From the NCBI GenBank assembly GCA_002399085.1, contig DHCY01000025.1, positions 18,952 to 82,951 on the forward strand: 64,000 bases of DNA, read 5' to 3'. This document shows positions 35,830 to 44,625 of this stretch, piece after piece. The stretch's first letter is position 1. Each line of letters starts with the position of its first letter. Origin of the DNA: Anaerolineaceae bacterium UBA4890. GTDB lineage: Bacteria; Chloroflexota; Anaerolineae; Anaerolineales; Anaerolineaceae. Under the pieces are notes generated by a model, which was not told the origin of the DNA, made no database searches, and worked only from the letters and a program-made list of their open reading frames with translations. The position numbers and the translations under genes are program-made.

Positions 35830-35844
35830 GAAATATGCACATAT
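35816..35844 (+). promoter_or_regulatory. Island promoter element, copy D
   Basis: TGTCACA at 35816, AAAT at 35831-35834 and ACATAT at 35839-35844. It overlaps the stop codon of the preceding gene and ends 33 bases before ATG 35878 of the first GKD GTPase. Confidence 0.76.
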
Positions 35845-35877
35845 TTTAAATAGGAACGAATGAAAAGGCGAGATGTT

Positions 35878-36966
35878 ATGATACGAAAGAGAAAAATCGA
35901 TACATCCAAACAAGTCATGAATATCGTGATGTGGGGTCCAAGTGGGGCAGGTAAGGACTGGCTAATCGAAGGTTTTATTAGAGAGACCGCGAAAATTAAT
36001 CAAGGGGTGGAAAATTGCGGCAAAAAACAGGATGTTGCTTACTTTTATAACGTGCTCGAATATGGGGGCATCTTGTCTCCCGCCCAAAATTCCCAGGATA
36101 ATGTCCCTTTGACAGCGATTGCAGAATCAAAAAAATTGGAATTCGTTCGCGAATTTGTTGGGGCGGAACGGAGAAAGCCTTATTGCATCAAGCATTACCA
36201 CCACGTAGTGATTCATAATCATCGTGGTGGCGAGATGATTCAAGCTGTAAAGGGGGGTGATAGCGCTGATCCTGCAATTACGTCCCTTTTTGAACTCGAA
36301 AATGCGAATTTTATTGTAGTTTTAGAACCACCTGTGAAAAAAACCGAACGAAATGCATCTGCCAGGCTGATGCCAGAAGATAGCAAAAAAACCGAAAGTA
36401 ATCTATTGAAAACGCTATCTGGAAATGAAAACACGCTCGGAGAATCGATCCAGCAGACGTATTCCATGGAGGAATATTCCCAAATTATAAAGAACTTCTT
36501 CAATTTTCTTCGTAATGTGAATGATAAGGTCAGTAGAAATATCGCGATTTGCCTGACAAAATCTGACACACATGAAATTGAAAATCCGGAACCGATGACT
36601 GTGCTGGGTCAACTTTATGGTCCTGGCGTCAAGGCAGATATTATGCAGGAACAGAAAAATCATAATATCAAAATATTCTTAACAACTACTGAAGGATTTA
36701 ATGTTCAGAGAAACGCTTCAGGTGATAATCAGACATCCAATGATCCAAAACAGTCCCGAGAAGAACCAGCAGATGCACTGCTAGCCCGCTCAGATAGAGG
36801 AACTCACACACCAAGATTCAAAAACCCAACCAATACAGCCAGTCCGTTCTTCTGGTTTTTCGAGGAAGCAGAAAAAGAACGCATGAAGAGATATGCTCCA
36901 ACTTTGTTTACAGAAGCACGACTCTTCGAAAGTAACTATTATTGCTACCCCAAGCCCGAAAACTAA
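35878..36966 (+). CDS. GTPase with GKD P-loop, copy 1
   Basis: 362 residues. P-loop WGPSGAGKDWLI (about 17-28): the Mg-binding Ser/Thr after GK is replaced by Asp. The G3 region has VIHNHRGGEM (about 115), a strand FIVVLEP follows, and G4 is ICLTKSD (about 227-233). So the guanine-specificity motif is kept while the P-loop is altered. C-terminal PFFWFFEEAE is shared with copy 2 (PFFWIFESLE). ATG 35878 is preferred over 35860 because it has AAGGCGAG and lies 33 bases after promoter element D, like the other promoter/start pairs. Operon partner of copy 2 and a GAP1-like protein. Confidence 0.78.
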   Translation: MIRKRKIDTSKQVMNIVMWGPSGAGKDWLIEGFIRETAKINQGVENCGKKQDVAYFYNVLEYGGILSPAQNSQDNVPLTAIAESKKLEFVREFVGAERRKPYCIKHYHHVVIHNHRGGEMIQAVKGGDSADPAITSLFELENANFIVVLEPPVKKTERNASARLMPEDSKKTESNLLKTLSGNENTLGESIQQTYSMEEYSQIIKNFFNFLRNVNDKVSRNIAICLTKSDTHEIENPEPMTVLGQLYGPGVKADIMQEQKNHNIKIFLTTTEGFNVQRNASGDNQTSNDPKQSREEPADALLARSDRGTHTPRFKNPTNTASPFFWFFEEAEKERMKRYAPTLFTEARLFESNYYCYPKPEN

Positions 36967-36994
36967 AACAATAATCTCAGGAGAATAAATTACC

Positions 36995-38005
36995 ATGGAT
37001 GCATACGCAAACACCAATCACCAGGAAAGTATCGCTCTTTTTGGACCCACTCAATCGGGAAAAGACTGGCTAATTAGAGCCTTTGCCAAAGAAATTGAAA
37101 AAATCAATCAACGAAGGGACCAGCTTTTTTTCTATGAACTAATGCAAGTGCAACGCGATAATTCGCTCGTTCCTGCTATTGCCTACCCCCCTTCGGGAAC
37201 CGCTGCTACGACTGAAGCAGAAGATTACCTTTACCAGTTTACTCGCCGTGCAGTTAACAATCGTTATCAATGTTATGAACATACTCATAATATCATCATT
37301 CAAAACGACTCAGGAGGTAGTCTCGTCTCCACTATTCTTAACGCCGATATTTTTGCAACGACATATCATCGATTGATCAATGCACGCAACTTGATTATCA
37401 TCATTGCGCCGCCTGAATCGTCTTCAAACAAATTTCAGCAAACTACTCCAAGGGATGAAGTGTCTTCTAAAATAGATGATCTTATAGGGCGACAATCGCG
37501 ACAAGAGCGATCTGACTCTGACTTTTTACCTTCTATAGCTACAAATGCATCCTGGTCGGTTGATGATTATCAGCGGTTCATCACCTTGCTTTTCGATGCC
37601 CTCAGTAGGAGCAATATGGCAGTTGGGCGAAGGAATATCGCCATTTGTTTCACGAAAATTGATCAGACAAGAATCCAACGAGAGGATTCCGAAAAGGTCT
37701 TTTATTCGTTCTTTCCAGGTTTGCGATCACTTGTGCAATTAAAGAGAAAGACCGACAACGTCGAGTTTTTCCAGACATCCTCAGCTGGATTCATTAATTC
37801 TACAGATGAGCTGGGGCGTATGATCCAGGCTCCAAATATAACAGGCAGCAATTTGCGTGATGAAGCCAGATGGAGTCCATTTGGAACAACCAGGCCATTT
37901 TTTTGGATTTTTGAATCCTTGGAGAGAGAATATTTTGAAAGAAATTACGGTGGTCTGAGAGCAATTTTTAATCCGCGACCTGAATACCCGCCTTATATTC
38001 GCTGA
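36995..38005 (+). CDS. GTPase with GKD P-loop, copy 2
   Basis: 336 residues. P-loop FGPTQSGKDWLI (about 14-25), again with Asp in place of Ser/Thr. IIQNDSGGSLVS lies at the G3 position, LIIIIAP follows, and G4 is ICFTKID (about 223-229). It ends in PFFWIFESLE like copy 1, so the two are paralogues. The 28-base gap to copy 1 contains AGGAGAATAA as ribosome site. The pair may form a heterodimer. The GKD change in both copies means it is likely under selection and not a reading error. Confidence 0.78.
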   Translation: MDAYANTNHQESIALFGPTQSGKDWLIRAFAKEIEKINQRRDQLFFYELMQVQRDNSLVPAIAYPPSGTAATTEAEDYLYQFTRRAVNNRYQCYEHTHNIIIQNDSGGSLVSTILNADIFATTYHRLINARNLIIIIAPPESSSNKFQQTTPRDEVSSKIDDLIGRQSRQERSDSDFLPSIATNASWSVDDYQRFITLLFDALSRSNMAVGRRNIAICFTKIDQTRIQREDSEKVFYSFFPGLRSLVQLKRKTDNVEFFQTSSAGFINSTDELGRMIQAPNITGSNLRDEARWSPFGTTRPFFWIFESLEREYFERNYGGLRAIFNPRPEYPPYIR

Positions 38006-38030
38006 AACCGAAATCGAAAGGAAGCCTCAC

Positions 38031-40862
38031 ATGCCGAATCAAATCGGTAAACAATTAAGTTTGGATTATGTTGAATGTGGAAAGCTTTTCAATTACAAAC
38101 AAAAATCATCTGAATTTGTTCCTCTCGATCGTTCGGACAATTCGCTCGCGAATAAGGTGTTTTATGATATTTATCTTCCAAACATTGGTAATTACGCGCC
38201 AAAAAACACATTAAGGTTCAGCAGCACACCAGGCGAATTCGGTAACTATAGCGTAATTTTGCAGACGTCCAGGGCGTTCCCGAATGACCTTTTGTTTATC
38301 CAGGTCCAACAACGGACCGAATTGGATTATCTCCTCAGACAGCCAGGTGAATCTGCTCCAAGCAATTTGCCCAACCGTCCGTACACACAAGCTCATATTA
38401 CATTGATTCCGATCAGAACTTTGTTGGAATGTTTACAAGACGAAATTGCACTCTACGAGTCTTTATTGTTTCAGCGAGATGGCAAATTGGCACTCAAGGA
38501 CTACGGTATTTTTGAAGCTAACGGTCGTAGTGTAATGCCTGCCGTTTTACCTAGAACGGTGACAGCTCATAGACTGACGCTGGAAGGTCAGGATTTGGCG
38601 ATCGCCAAAGGCATCACAAACCTTCTCTATCAAACGTGGTTAACCACAGACATATTACCGCCTCCCATTGTGATTATTGCCCCTGGGCTGAAGCTTGAGC
38701 TTAGGCTGGCAATTATCCAGGATATCCAATTGCGCCTTCTTCCAATTCTGGGAATTTTGACCTTTGCGCTTGATTATGCTATTCCACCCGAGAGTCAAAT
38801 TTATTTTTGTGAACAGGTCCCCGATCCAATGTTTCCTCTCGGAAAATCAATAACTTACATGCTCGATGACATTCTGGCTGTTAATGAGAACCAACAGGGT
38901 TTTTATCAGGCGACGCTAAGAGAAGGAATACCACGACTTACTAATCCCTTAGCAATCCAATACCTGCGAAAACGCCTCCCTGTTGACGACGCCATTGTGC
39001 TGGTGGATGCCCTCAATTCCGGTGTTGTCCGTGATGACCGTAAACTAATCGATTCTTACTTGCGAAATTTGAACAACATCGAGTCCGAACATACCAAGAA
39101 ACTGCTTGCCGTGCTTACTCAAGATCGAACGCAATTGTTGAACTTTTTGCATCAGATACCCACATATCCTATTCAGCCAGATGACCGCAGAACATTATAT
39201 CAATATGCCCTGCTTGAACTATTAAAAAAACTGCCTGAAGGAACGGAATTATTTCTCGAGGCCTATACGACCGTTCGAAAACAGGAAAGTAACTCAACCC
39301 AATTTCAACCCTATTTACAATATTTGCTTGAAACGCAACCGAAAACCCTGGACATTATTCTAAATAAAGGACAGACTGAAATAATATATGACCTGTTAGA
39401 CTTGAGCAGCATTCTAAAGGTCGATGAAGATATCCGGGCAAGGATATTAAGGCAACCAACACAGGCATTAACCGAAGCAATCAGCCAATTACATAAAAAT
39501 GGAAAGTGGGATGAAAATCTTCAAAGAGCCCTGGTTAGCGCTGTAGCTGATACGACGACACAATGGAATGATCGAGATTGCGAAGACTTATTTACTTCTA
39601 CACCTGTCAAAATACCTGACCTGCAACTGCAAAGGTTGGTTCATTTTCTGAACTCAGAAAACTCGATGGCAAAATTTTCCAGGCTGCCTGAAGCAAACAA
39701 AGCGGTAAATCTTCGAAGTAAAATCAGTTTCGCCGGTGAGTTAAAAGCCGACCTCTTTCAATTGATCCCCAAAAGTCAAAATGTGAAGCTCCGTAATTTG
39801 TCGTTGAGCGTCTGCAACAGCAATTCAATGGAAAACTTTATATTCACCAAGGAGTGGTTAGAACTGATTGGGAAAACCTCTGAAATTAGTGACAGTGAAT
39901 TTTTTGCTGATTTTAAAGTAATTTGCCAGAACTTTAAAACCAGTCAACCTCTTTCGCTCTCAAATCCCGAGGAACGTGCACTCTATGAGTTACTTAAAGG
40001 CAGGATTGATCCTGACAATGGGTCGATTGAAGAAGTGTTTTCTAGGAATGGCATCACGCAGCGCCTGGTAATTGTCTTGGAAGGGATGTTAGCTGACAAA
40101 CAAAGTATCCCTGTGAAGGACATTGAGTGGATAATCAGTCACCTTCCTGGCACCGAGCCGCTTGCATTAAAGGTAATCTCTTTAGCCGACGAGTCGCCAA
40201 ATTTCATGAAGATCTTACTGAACCTAAATGAAGCATCCAGCATTCAATGGTTAAGCAAACAATATGAGAGCGGGTGTCAAAGCGAGGTTGGCAAACAATC
40301 CGTGAATCGTCTCCATTCAATCCTTTTCAGAATTCAATCAGCCTCCGATCAATATCTCCTGGACCTGTTGACTATCAACAAGTGCATGTTCGTAGATATC
40401 TCAAACTGGGGGGCATATGTCAAAAAGGTCGAACGGTTGCTGTCATGCAGACCTGCTGAGAATAGATCCCGACCTGTGCTTGCCAAGTTCCAGGAAATTG
40501 TAAACAGCACTCCTGGGCTGGAATATACTCCCATGCAACAGGCAGACTATATTCGTGAACTATCTCAATTGGCAACACCAACGATGAGACCAACAATTCT
40601 TCCAGGGCTTTCGATATCATCTGTTTTGATTAAAATTGCCGAACTCCTTCCGAATGATTCGCCTTTTGCGACCAGTTACACCTCATTTCTTTTTGATCTG
40701 GCAAGTAACGTCCCTGTTGAAACCCTGAAAAGCTGGAATGAATATTTGCTTTATTGTTGTTGGGACTACCTTCGCAGCCATTCGCCTGGGATTTCGGAGG
40801 CTAACAACCTGTATCGGGCTTGTGAGTCAGTATTCCCGAAAGGGCTGGCAAACCTGGAATAA
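38031..40862 (+). CDS. Second large GAP1-like protein
   Basis: 943 residues, no NTP motif. The N-terminal ~110 residues form a beta-rich domain (SLDYVECGKLFNYK, LRFSSTPGEFGNYSVILQTSRAF) followed by LELRLAIIQDIQLRLLPILGILTFALDYAI at about 220, which matches the GAP1 LP-x-(R/L)-x-x-F region of the minus-strand relative. The remainder is helical repeat. AAAGGAAG lies before ATG, 25 bases after the second GKD GTPase. Similar architecture but low sequence similarity to the 14270-16804 protein. Most likely the adaptor or regulator of the GKD GTPases. Confidence 0.62.
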   Translation: MPNQIGKQLSLDYVECGKLFNYKQKSSEFVPLDRSDNSLANKVFYDIYLPNIGNYAPKNTLRFSSTPGEFGNYSVILQTSRAFPNDLLFIQVQQRTELDYLLRQPGESAPSNLPNRPYTQAHITLIPIRTLLECLQDEIALYESLLFQRDGKLALKDYGIFEANGRSVMPAVLPRTVTAHRLTLEGQDLAIAKGITNLLYQTWLTTDILPPPIVIIAPGLKLELRLAIIQDIQLRLLPILGILTFALDYAIPPESQIYFCEQVPDPMFPLGKSITYMLDDILAVNENQQGFYQATLREGIPRLTNPLAIQYLRKRLPVDDAIVLVDALNSGVVRDDRKLIDSYLRNLNNIESEHTKKLLAVLTQDRTQLLNFLHQIPTYPIQPDDRRTLYQYALLELLKKLPEGTELFLEAYTTVRKQESNSTQFQPYLQYLLETQPKTLDIILNKGQTEIIYDLLDLSSILKVDEDIRARILRQPTQALTEAISQLHKNGKWDENLQRALVSAVADTTTQWNDRDCEDLFTSTPVKIPDLQLQRLVHFLNSENSMAKFSRLPEANKAVNLRSKISFAGELKADLFQLIPKSQNVKLRNLSLSVCNSNSMENFIFTKEWLELIGKTSEISDSEFFADFKVICQNFKTSQPLSLSNPEERALYELLKGRIDPDNGSIEEVFSRNGITQRLVIVLEGMLADKQSIPVKDIEWIISHLPGTEPLALKVISLADESPNFMKILLNLNEASSIQWLSKQYESGCQSEVGKQSVNRLHSILFRIQSASDQYLLDLLTINKCMFVDISNWGAYVKKVERLLSCRPAENRSRPVLAKFQEIVNSTPGLEYTPMQQADYIRELSQLATPTMRPTILPGLSISSVLIKIAELLPNDSPFATSYTSFLFDLASNVPVETLKSWNEYLLYCCWDYLRSHSPGISEANNLYRACESVFPKGLANLE

Positions 40863-40869
40863 CGATCCA

Positions 40870-41271
40870 TCAATCAGGTTCTTGTGCCAAAACATCTCGA
40901 ACTACATCAACCAGGCAGTTTCCTGACCAGTTTTGAAGGGTTGAAGAATGAACTTTACTTTCACATCCATTCACGGTCGCCGAGAATGAAGGTGGTGATT
41001 CAGGGTACTTTGCCCCACAGACAAAATAGCAGGATATCAGTCCCCCTCCAATTTTTGGTAACGTGACTAGCACTAACGTTTCGTTAACGGAGGAACCCTG
41101 ATTTACTTTTCTGTGAAATATTTCTACGAAAGCACCGGGGAGACTTTTGAGCTTTATAATTTCGTTATCAAGCCGGTTTTGATCACTCAGACTTGCGCAA
41201 ATGTCTTCAGGGCTTTCCAAACCCTCAGTTTGCTTCTGTTCTTGTTGTGTGTTGTCATTGAATATATCCAT
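40870..41271 (-). CDS. Small protein with possible inactive E2/RWD-like fold
   Basis: 133 residues. After a Q/E-rich lead of about 35 residues, the sequence runs PGAFVEIFHRKV, then LVLVTLPKIGGG, FVCGAKYPESPPSF, and STLQNWSGNCLVDVVRDVLAQEP. The YP-x-x-PP-x-F segment and the L-x-x-W-x(8)-x-x-I/V-x-x-x-L pattern are those of ubiquitin-conjugating (E2) or RWD folds. The position eight residues before the W, where E2 enzymes hold the catalytic Cys, is Val, so it would be inactive (UEV/RWD-like). It is convergent with the GAP1 gene, 7 bases apart. This fold call is tentative. Confidence 0.55.
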   Translation of the reverse strand: MDIFNDNTQQEQKQTEGLESPEDICASLSDQNRLDNEIIKLKSLPGAFVEIFHRKVNQGSSVNETLVLVTLPKIGGGLISCYFVCGAKYPESPPSFSATVNGCESKVHSSTLQNWSGNCLVDVVRDVLAQEPD

Positions 41272-41448
41272 TAAACCCCTTATCTAAAGAAAATACTTTG
41301 GTGAACAAAACAGCCAGTATTGATACTAAATTGTAACATTATAAAATTGATACTCTCCTTTCTAATTCAGCCTTATATAAATTTCCAAAATGTATTTCCA
41401 TGGTAACCTCGATACCATATTTACCCGATAAACGGTAGAATATAGCGA

Positions 41449-42351
41449 ATGGGAACTTCGAACGCTACACCGATCCGTGAGCAAAGGAAAAGTGCATGGC
41501 AGGATATCGCTGACTACTTCTTGTGCATCTTAGGCGGTGTGATTTATTCAATAGGTATCAACACGCTCATTCTGCCTTTTGGTCTTTACATTGGTAATAT
41601 GACCGGTATTGCCAAGATCATTCTTGAACTGTTGCAGCGGGTGATTCCAACCCTCCATGACGCCACCGGTCTGGTTTTGCTGGCTTTGAACCTTCCGCTG
41701 ATGATTATTGCGTTCAGTTCAATTAATCGCAAGTTCTTTTGGAAAACATTTGTCACCATCATTACAGTCACTGCGGTGATGCTCTTCATCCCGGTCAGAG
41801 CGGTTATTCCCGGACTTGACGATATGCTCACACTGGCAATAGTGGGCGGGATCATCTGCGGCTTTGGCGTCGGGCTCAGCCTGCGGGCAGGCGGCTCTTC
41901 GGGAGGAGTCGATATCCTGGGCGTGCTGATCACACTTAAGAACCCCGATTTCAGCGTTGGCAGGGTGAGTTTATTCATCAGTCTGATCGTCTATGTTTAT
42001 GCTCTCTTTACCAGTCCGCCAGTCATCCTGATTTATTCAGTTATTTTCACCATGATCTACAGCCTGGTCGTGGACCGGGTGCATTATCAGAATGTGAAGA
42101 TCAGCGTGATGGTGATCAGCAAAAACAAGGATATTCTGCAATATATTATCCACGAAACCCACCGCAGTGCCACATACTGGGAAGGGCTTGGGGCATACTC
42201 TCAGACTGAATATCTGGTGATCAATACTGTGGTCTCAAAATATGAACTCCTGCGCCTGCGTCGGGGGATCCAGGAGATTGACCCACAGGTTTTCATCATT
42301 GAAAACAATTCAGTCAACGTAACCGGCTACTTCCAGTCACATTTCTTTTAG
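41449..42351 (+). CDS. YitT family membrane protein
   Basis: 300 residues with five or six hydrophobic helices (first at about 22-45, ILGGVIYSIGINTLILPFG) and a C-terminal soluble DUF2179 domain (about 215-295) with VMVISKNKDILQYIIHETHRSAT. This is the YitT/YvjA type. The small C-terminal domain probably binds a ligand. The transported or sensed compound is unknown. No good ribosome site is visible; it may be leaderless. First gene beyond the island's right edge. Confidence 0.9.
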   Translation: MGTSNATPIREQRKSAWQDIADYFLCILGGVIYSIGINTLILPFGLYIGNMTGIAKIILELLQRVIPTLHDATGLVLLALNLPLMIIAFSSINRKFFWKTFVTIITVTAVMLFIPVRAVIPGLDDMLTLAIVGGIICGFGVGLSLRAGGSSGGVDILGVLITLKNPDFSVGRVSLFISLIVYVYALFTSPPVILIYSVIFTMIYSLVVDRVHYQNVKISVMVISKNKDILQYIIHETHRSATYWEGLGAYSQTEYLVINTVVSKYELLRLRRGIQEIDPQVFIIENNSVNVTGYFQSHFF

Positions 42352-42458
42352 ATTCCGTACGGGTGAGGCTTGCTCCTCCCAGGATGGTCACCGATGGTGC
42401 GCCGGCATTCACAAATTAACCGAGAATCATCCATTCCAAAAATATAGCCAAGCCGATT

Positions 42459-43007
42459 TCACAAAATCTTTCGATCCAAGACTTCTTCCATTAACACCCA
42501 GGCTTCGATATCGGTTTGATTGGTCAAATAGGGCGCAAAGCCGAAATTGAGATAAAGATTAATCGCCTGGTAACTGGTTGTTTGCGATGTCAGGTACGCT
42601 GAATCGTGATATTTTGCCAGCACTTGCATGGCTTTGCAGAGGAGCGGTTTAGACAGCTTCATACCCTGATATTCCGGAATTACTCCCACCCAGTGAATAC
42701 GACCGCTGATTTGGGTTTCCCCCTCTAATATGCCATACCAGGCAGTGGTGGTTCCGATTGCCTCACCATGTTCATTCTCAATGAATAAACAACGACGTTT
42801 CATCTCATCCCGAGTAGCACCGAATTCGTTTTCGAAATGTGCAAGAGCAGCAGCTTCATCCGGGAATTCATCGACGGCGGTTTCGATTTTCGCCCAGGTT
42901 TGTTCATCACCCTGCTCAAAAAACCTCACCCTAAATCCGACGGGAAGCTCATATTCAGAAATGTGCAATAAATCTGCACGTTTCATCTTTAATGGAATTC
43001 TTTGCAT
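42459..43007 (-). CDS. GNAT family N-acetyltransferase
   Basis: 182 residues. The acetyl-CoA part is visible as IHWVGVIPEYQGMKLSKPLLCKAMQVL (motif A with Q-x-x-G-type pyrophosphate loop slightly altered) and then SAYLTSQTTSYQAINLYLNFGFAPY (motif B). AAGGA precedes ATG 43007. The substrate is unknown. Stands alone between two plus-strand genes. Confidence 0.85.
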   Translation of the reverse strand: MQRIPLKMKRADLLHISEYELPVGFRVRFFEQGDEQTWAKIETAVDEFPDEAAALAHFENEFGATRDEMKRRCLFIENEHGEAIGTTTAWYGILEGETQISGRIHWVGVIPEYQGMKLSKPLLCKAMQVLAKYHDSAYLTSQTTSYQAINLYLNFGFAPYLTNQTDIEAWVLMEEVLDRKIL

Positions 43008-43149
43008 AGGGGTTGTCCTTCAAAAATAAGTTGTTGAATTATTCTATCAGACCAGGTGTTTTGCATAATGTGAAGATCCGGAAATCATTTACTTTTTGAG
43101 CCTCGACAAACTTTTGGTCAGGATAATCAAAAAGAATAAAATTCAAATT

Positions 43150-44625
43150 ATGAATAAGCCTCTCGCGTTTTTTCAGTTGTTCCGCAAGACGTTCCTGGTA
43201 ATTGCAGGATTGATGGTGATCCTTTCGCTGCTGCCGGCTGCCCTCACCATTTCAGCCCAAAACCAACCGCCCATCCCCGCTACTTTAGAAGAAGCTAATT
43301 CTCTCTGGCAGGCTTACAAGGAACGTTACCAACTTGAGCTGGCGATTTTGTCTGATAACCCGCTCGCGGCTATGTTTGAACCTGTGCTGGATACAACCTT
43401 CATCAGTGCCGACGGACAAACCGCCGTGCTCTGGCTGGCGGTGAAAGACCCAAACGGCAGAATCCTGGCAACTGAGCCCGGTATCGTCCTGGCTGTTCGC
43501 CAACAAGACAGCTGGCAAATTGTGATTTCCTCTGATGCAGAATGGTCAGAAGCTCTCTCCAGCCTGCCTGAGGATTTCCTGCCGGCTGCCTTTCAGCCCG
43601 CACCTGAAGACACACCAGCCAATTCAATCCAGGCTCCGCTAACTGGTTACTATCTGCCATATGTTGCTGGTACTTCTCACCGCCTGGAAGGCTCGATCTT
43701 GCATTTTCACAACTACCCTCCGCTGGGTTATCCAAGCTGCACCATAGAATTTTGTCATTACGCCTACGATTTTACAGATGCCGGTCATTTCCCCATGGTT
43801 GCTTCGAAGGCGGGGATAGTAGTTAATTCTTATGACGGCTGCTTTGATGGCAACACTGGCTGCACCAACTATATCGTTCTGCAGGATACGGTGGGCGGTG
43901 CCTACCAGATATACCTGCATCTGGCTCACAACACCATCCCTGATTACCTGACCCCCGGAACTTTCGTTGACAGGGGAAAATATATTGGAGATACAGACGA
44001 TACCGGCTACAGCACCTCGGAACACGTTCATTTTATGGTCGTCAACAACTGGTGGTGGGGCGTTAGCAACTATCCCTGGGGCTATTCCGTAGACATGCGC
44101 TTCACGGATGTGCCAATCAATGGAGGAATTCCCCGTACTTGCTATGAGATTACCAATCTGGCAATCTATGATAATGCTCGTGACTGCATCGGCGACAGAG
44201 CCAATCCTTTTAGTCCTCTGAACGACTGGTTTATCTCTGGCAATGTGGGTGCCTCCCCGCCGACCGGGCAGCTCTCACGTCCGGTTCCCGGCGCAATTGT
44301 GGCGGTTGGCACGAACCCCTGGATTGATGTAACAGCCCAAACCAGCGATGACGTAAGGGTTGTTAGCGCGGTTTTGATTGGCAATGTGAATGGCAAATGG
44401 ACAGAAATCGGTCCGCGGGTTTTCAACCCCACCCCGGCTGGTGTGTTCGACTGGGATGTCAATCTCTGTAAGGCGGGTGATCTTGATGGATTGCTGGATG
44501 TGGCGTTAAAAATCTGGGACCATGAAGGCAACGTCACCCAAATGATCTCATTGAGGACCATCATCGTTGACGACGCCTGTGCTTTTGGGAATTATCTGCC
44601 GACAATTATTCGTAATGTAAATTAG
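43150..44625 (+). CDS. Exported M23-like (LytM) metallopeptidase
   Basis: 491 residues. A Sec signal peptide begins at ATG 43150 (hydrophobic LVIAGLMVILSLLPAALTISA). The middle (about 180-330) has the LytM/M23 fold: HYAYDF (HxxxD) and HVHFMVV (HxH), with GTFVDRGKYIGDTDDTG between them, as in zinc peptidases that cut peptidoglycan cross-links. A C-terminal domain (about 380-475) is beta-rich. The protein ends in [11 protein letters not shown], a YLP-type tail like that of 906-1655. Some cysteines in the domain may form disulfides. Convergent with prmA; the stop codons overlap by 4 bases. Confidence 0.83.
   Translation: MNKPLAFFQLFRKTFLVIAGLMVILSLLPAALTISAQNQPPIPATLEEANSLWQAYKERYQLELAILSDNPLAAMFEPVLDTTFISADGQTAVLWLAVKDPNGRILATEPGIVLAVRQQDSWQIVISSDAEWSEALSSLPEDFLPAAFQPAPEDTPANSIQAPLTGYYLPYVAGTSHRLEGSILHFHNYPPLGYPSCTIEFCHYAYDFTDAGHFPMVASKAGIVVNSYDGCFDGNTGCTNYIVLQDTVGGAYQIYLHLAHNTIPDYLTPGTFVDRGKYIGDTDDTGYSTSEHVHFMVVNNWWWGVSNYPWGYSVDMRFTDVPINGGIPRTCYEITNLAIYDNARDCIGDRANPFSPLNDWFISGNVGASPPTGQLSRPVPGAIVAVGTNPWIDVTAQTSDDVRVVSAVLIGNVNGKWTEIGPRVFNPTPAGVFDWDVNLCKAGDLDGLLDVALKIWDHEGNVTQMISLRTIIVDDACAFGNYLPTIIRNVN

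Noticed and set aside
11071..41271. Island as an integrative conjugative element or prophage
   Set aside because: The VirB4/HerA-like ATPase stands alone; no integrase, relaxase, phage structural gene, att site or flanking repeat was found.
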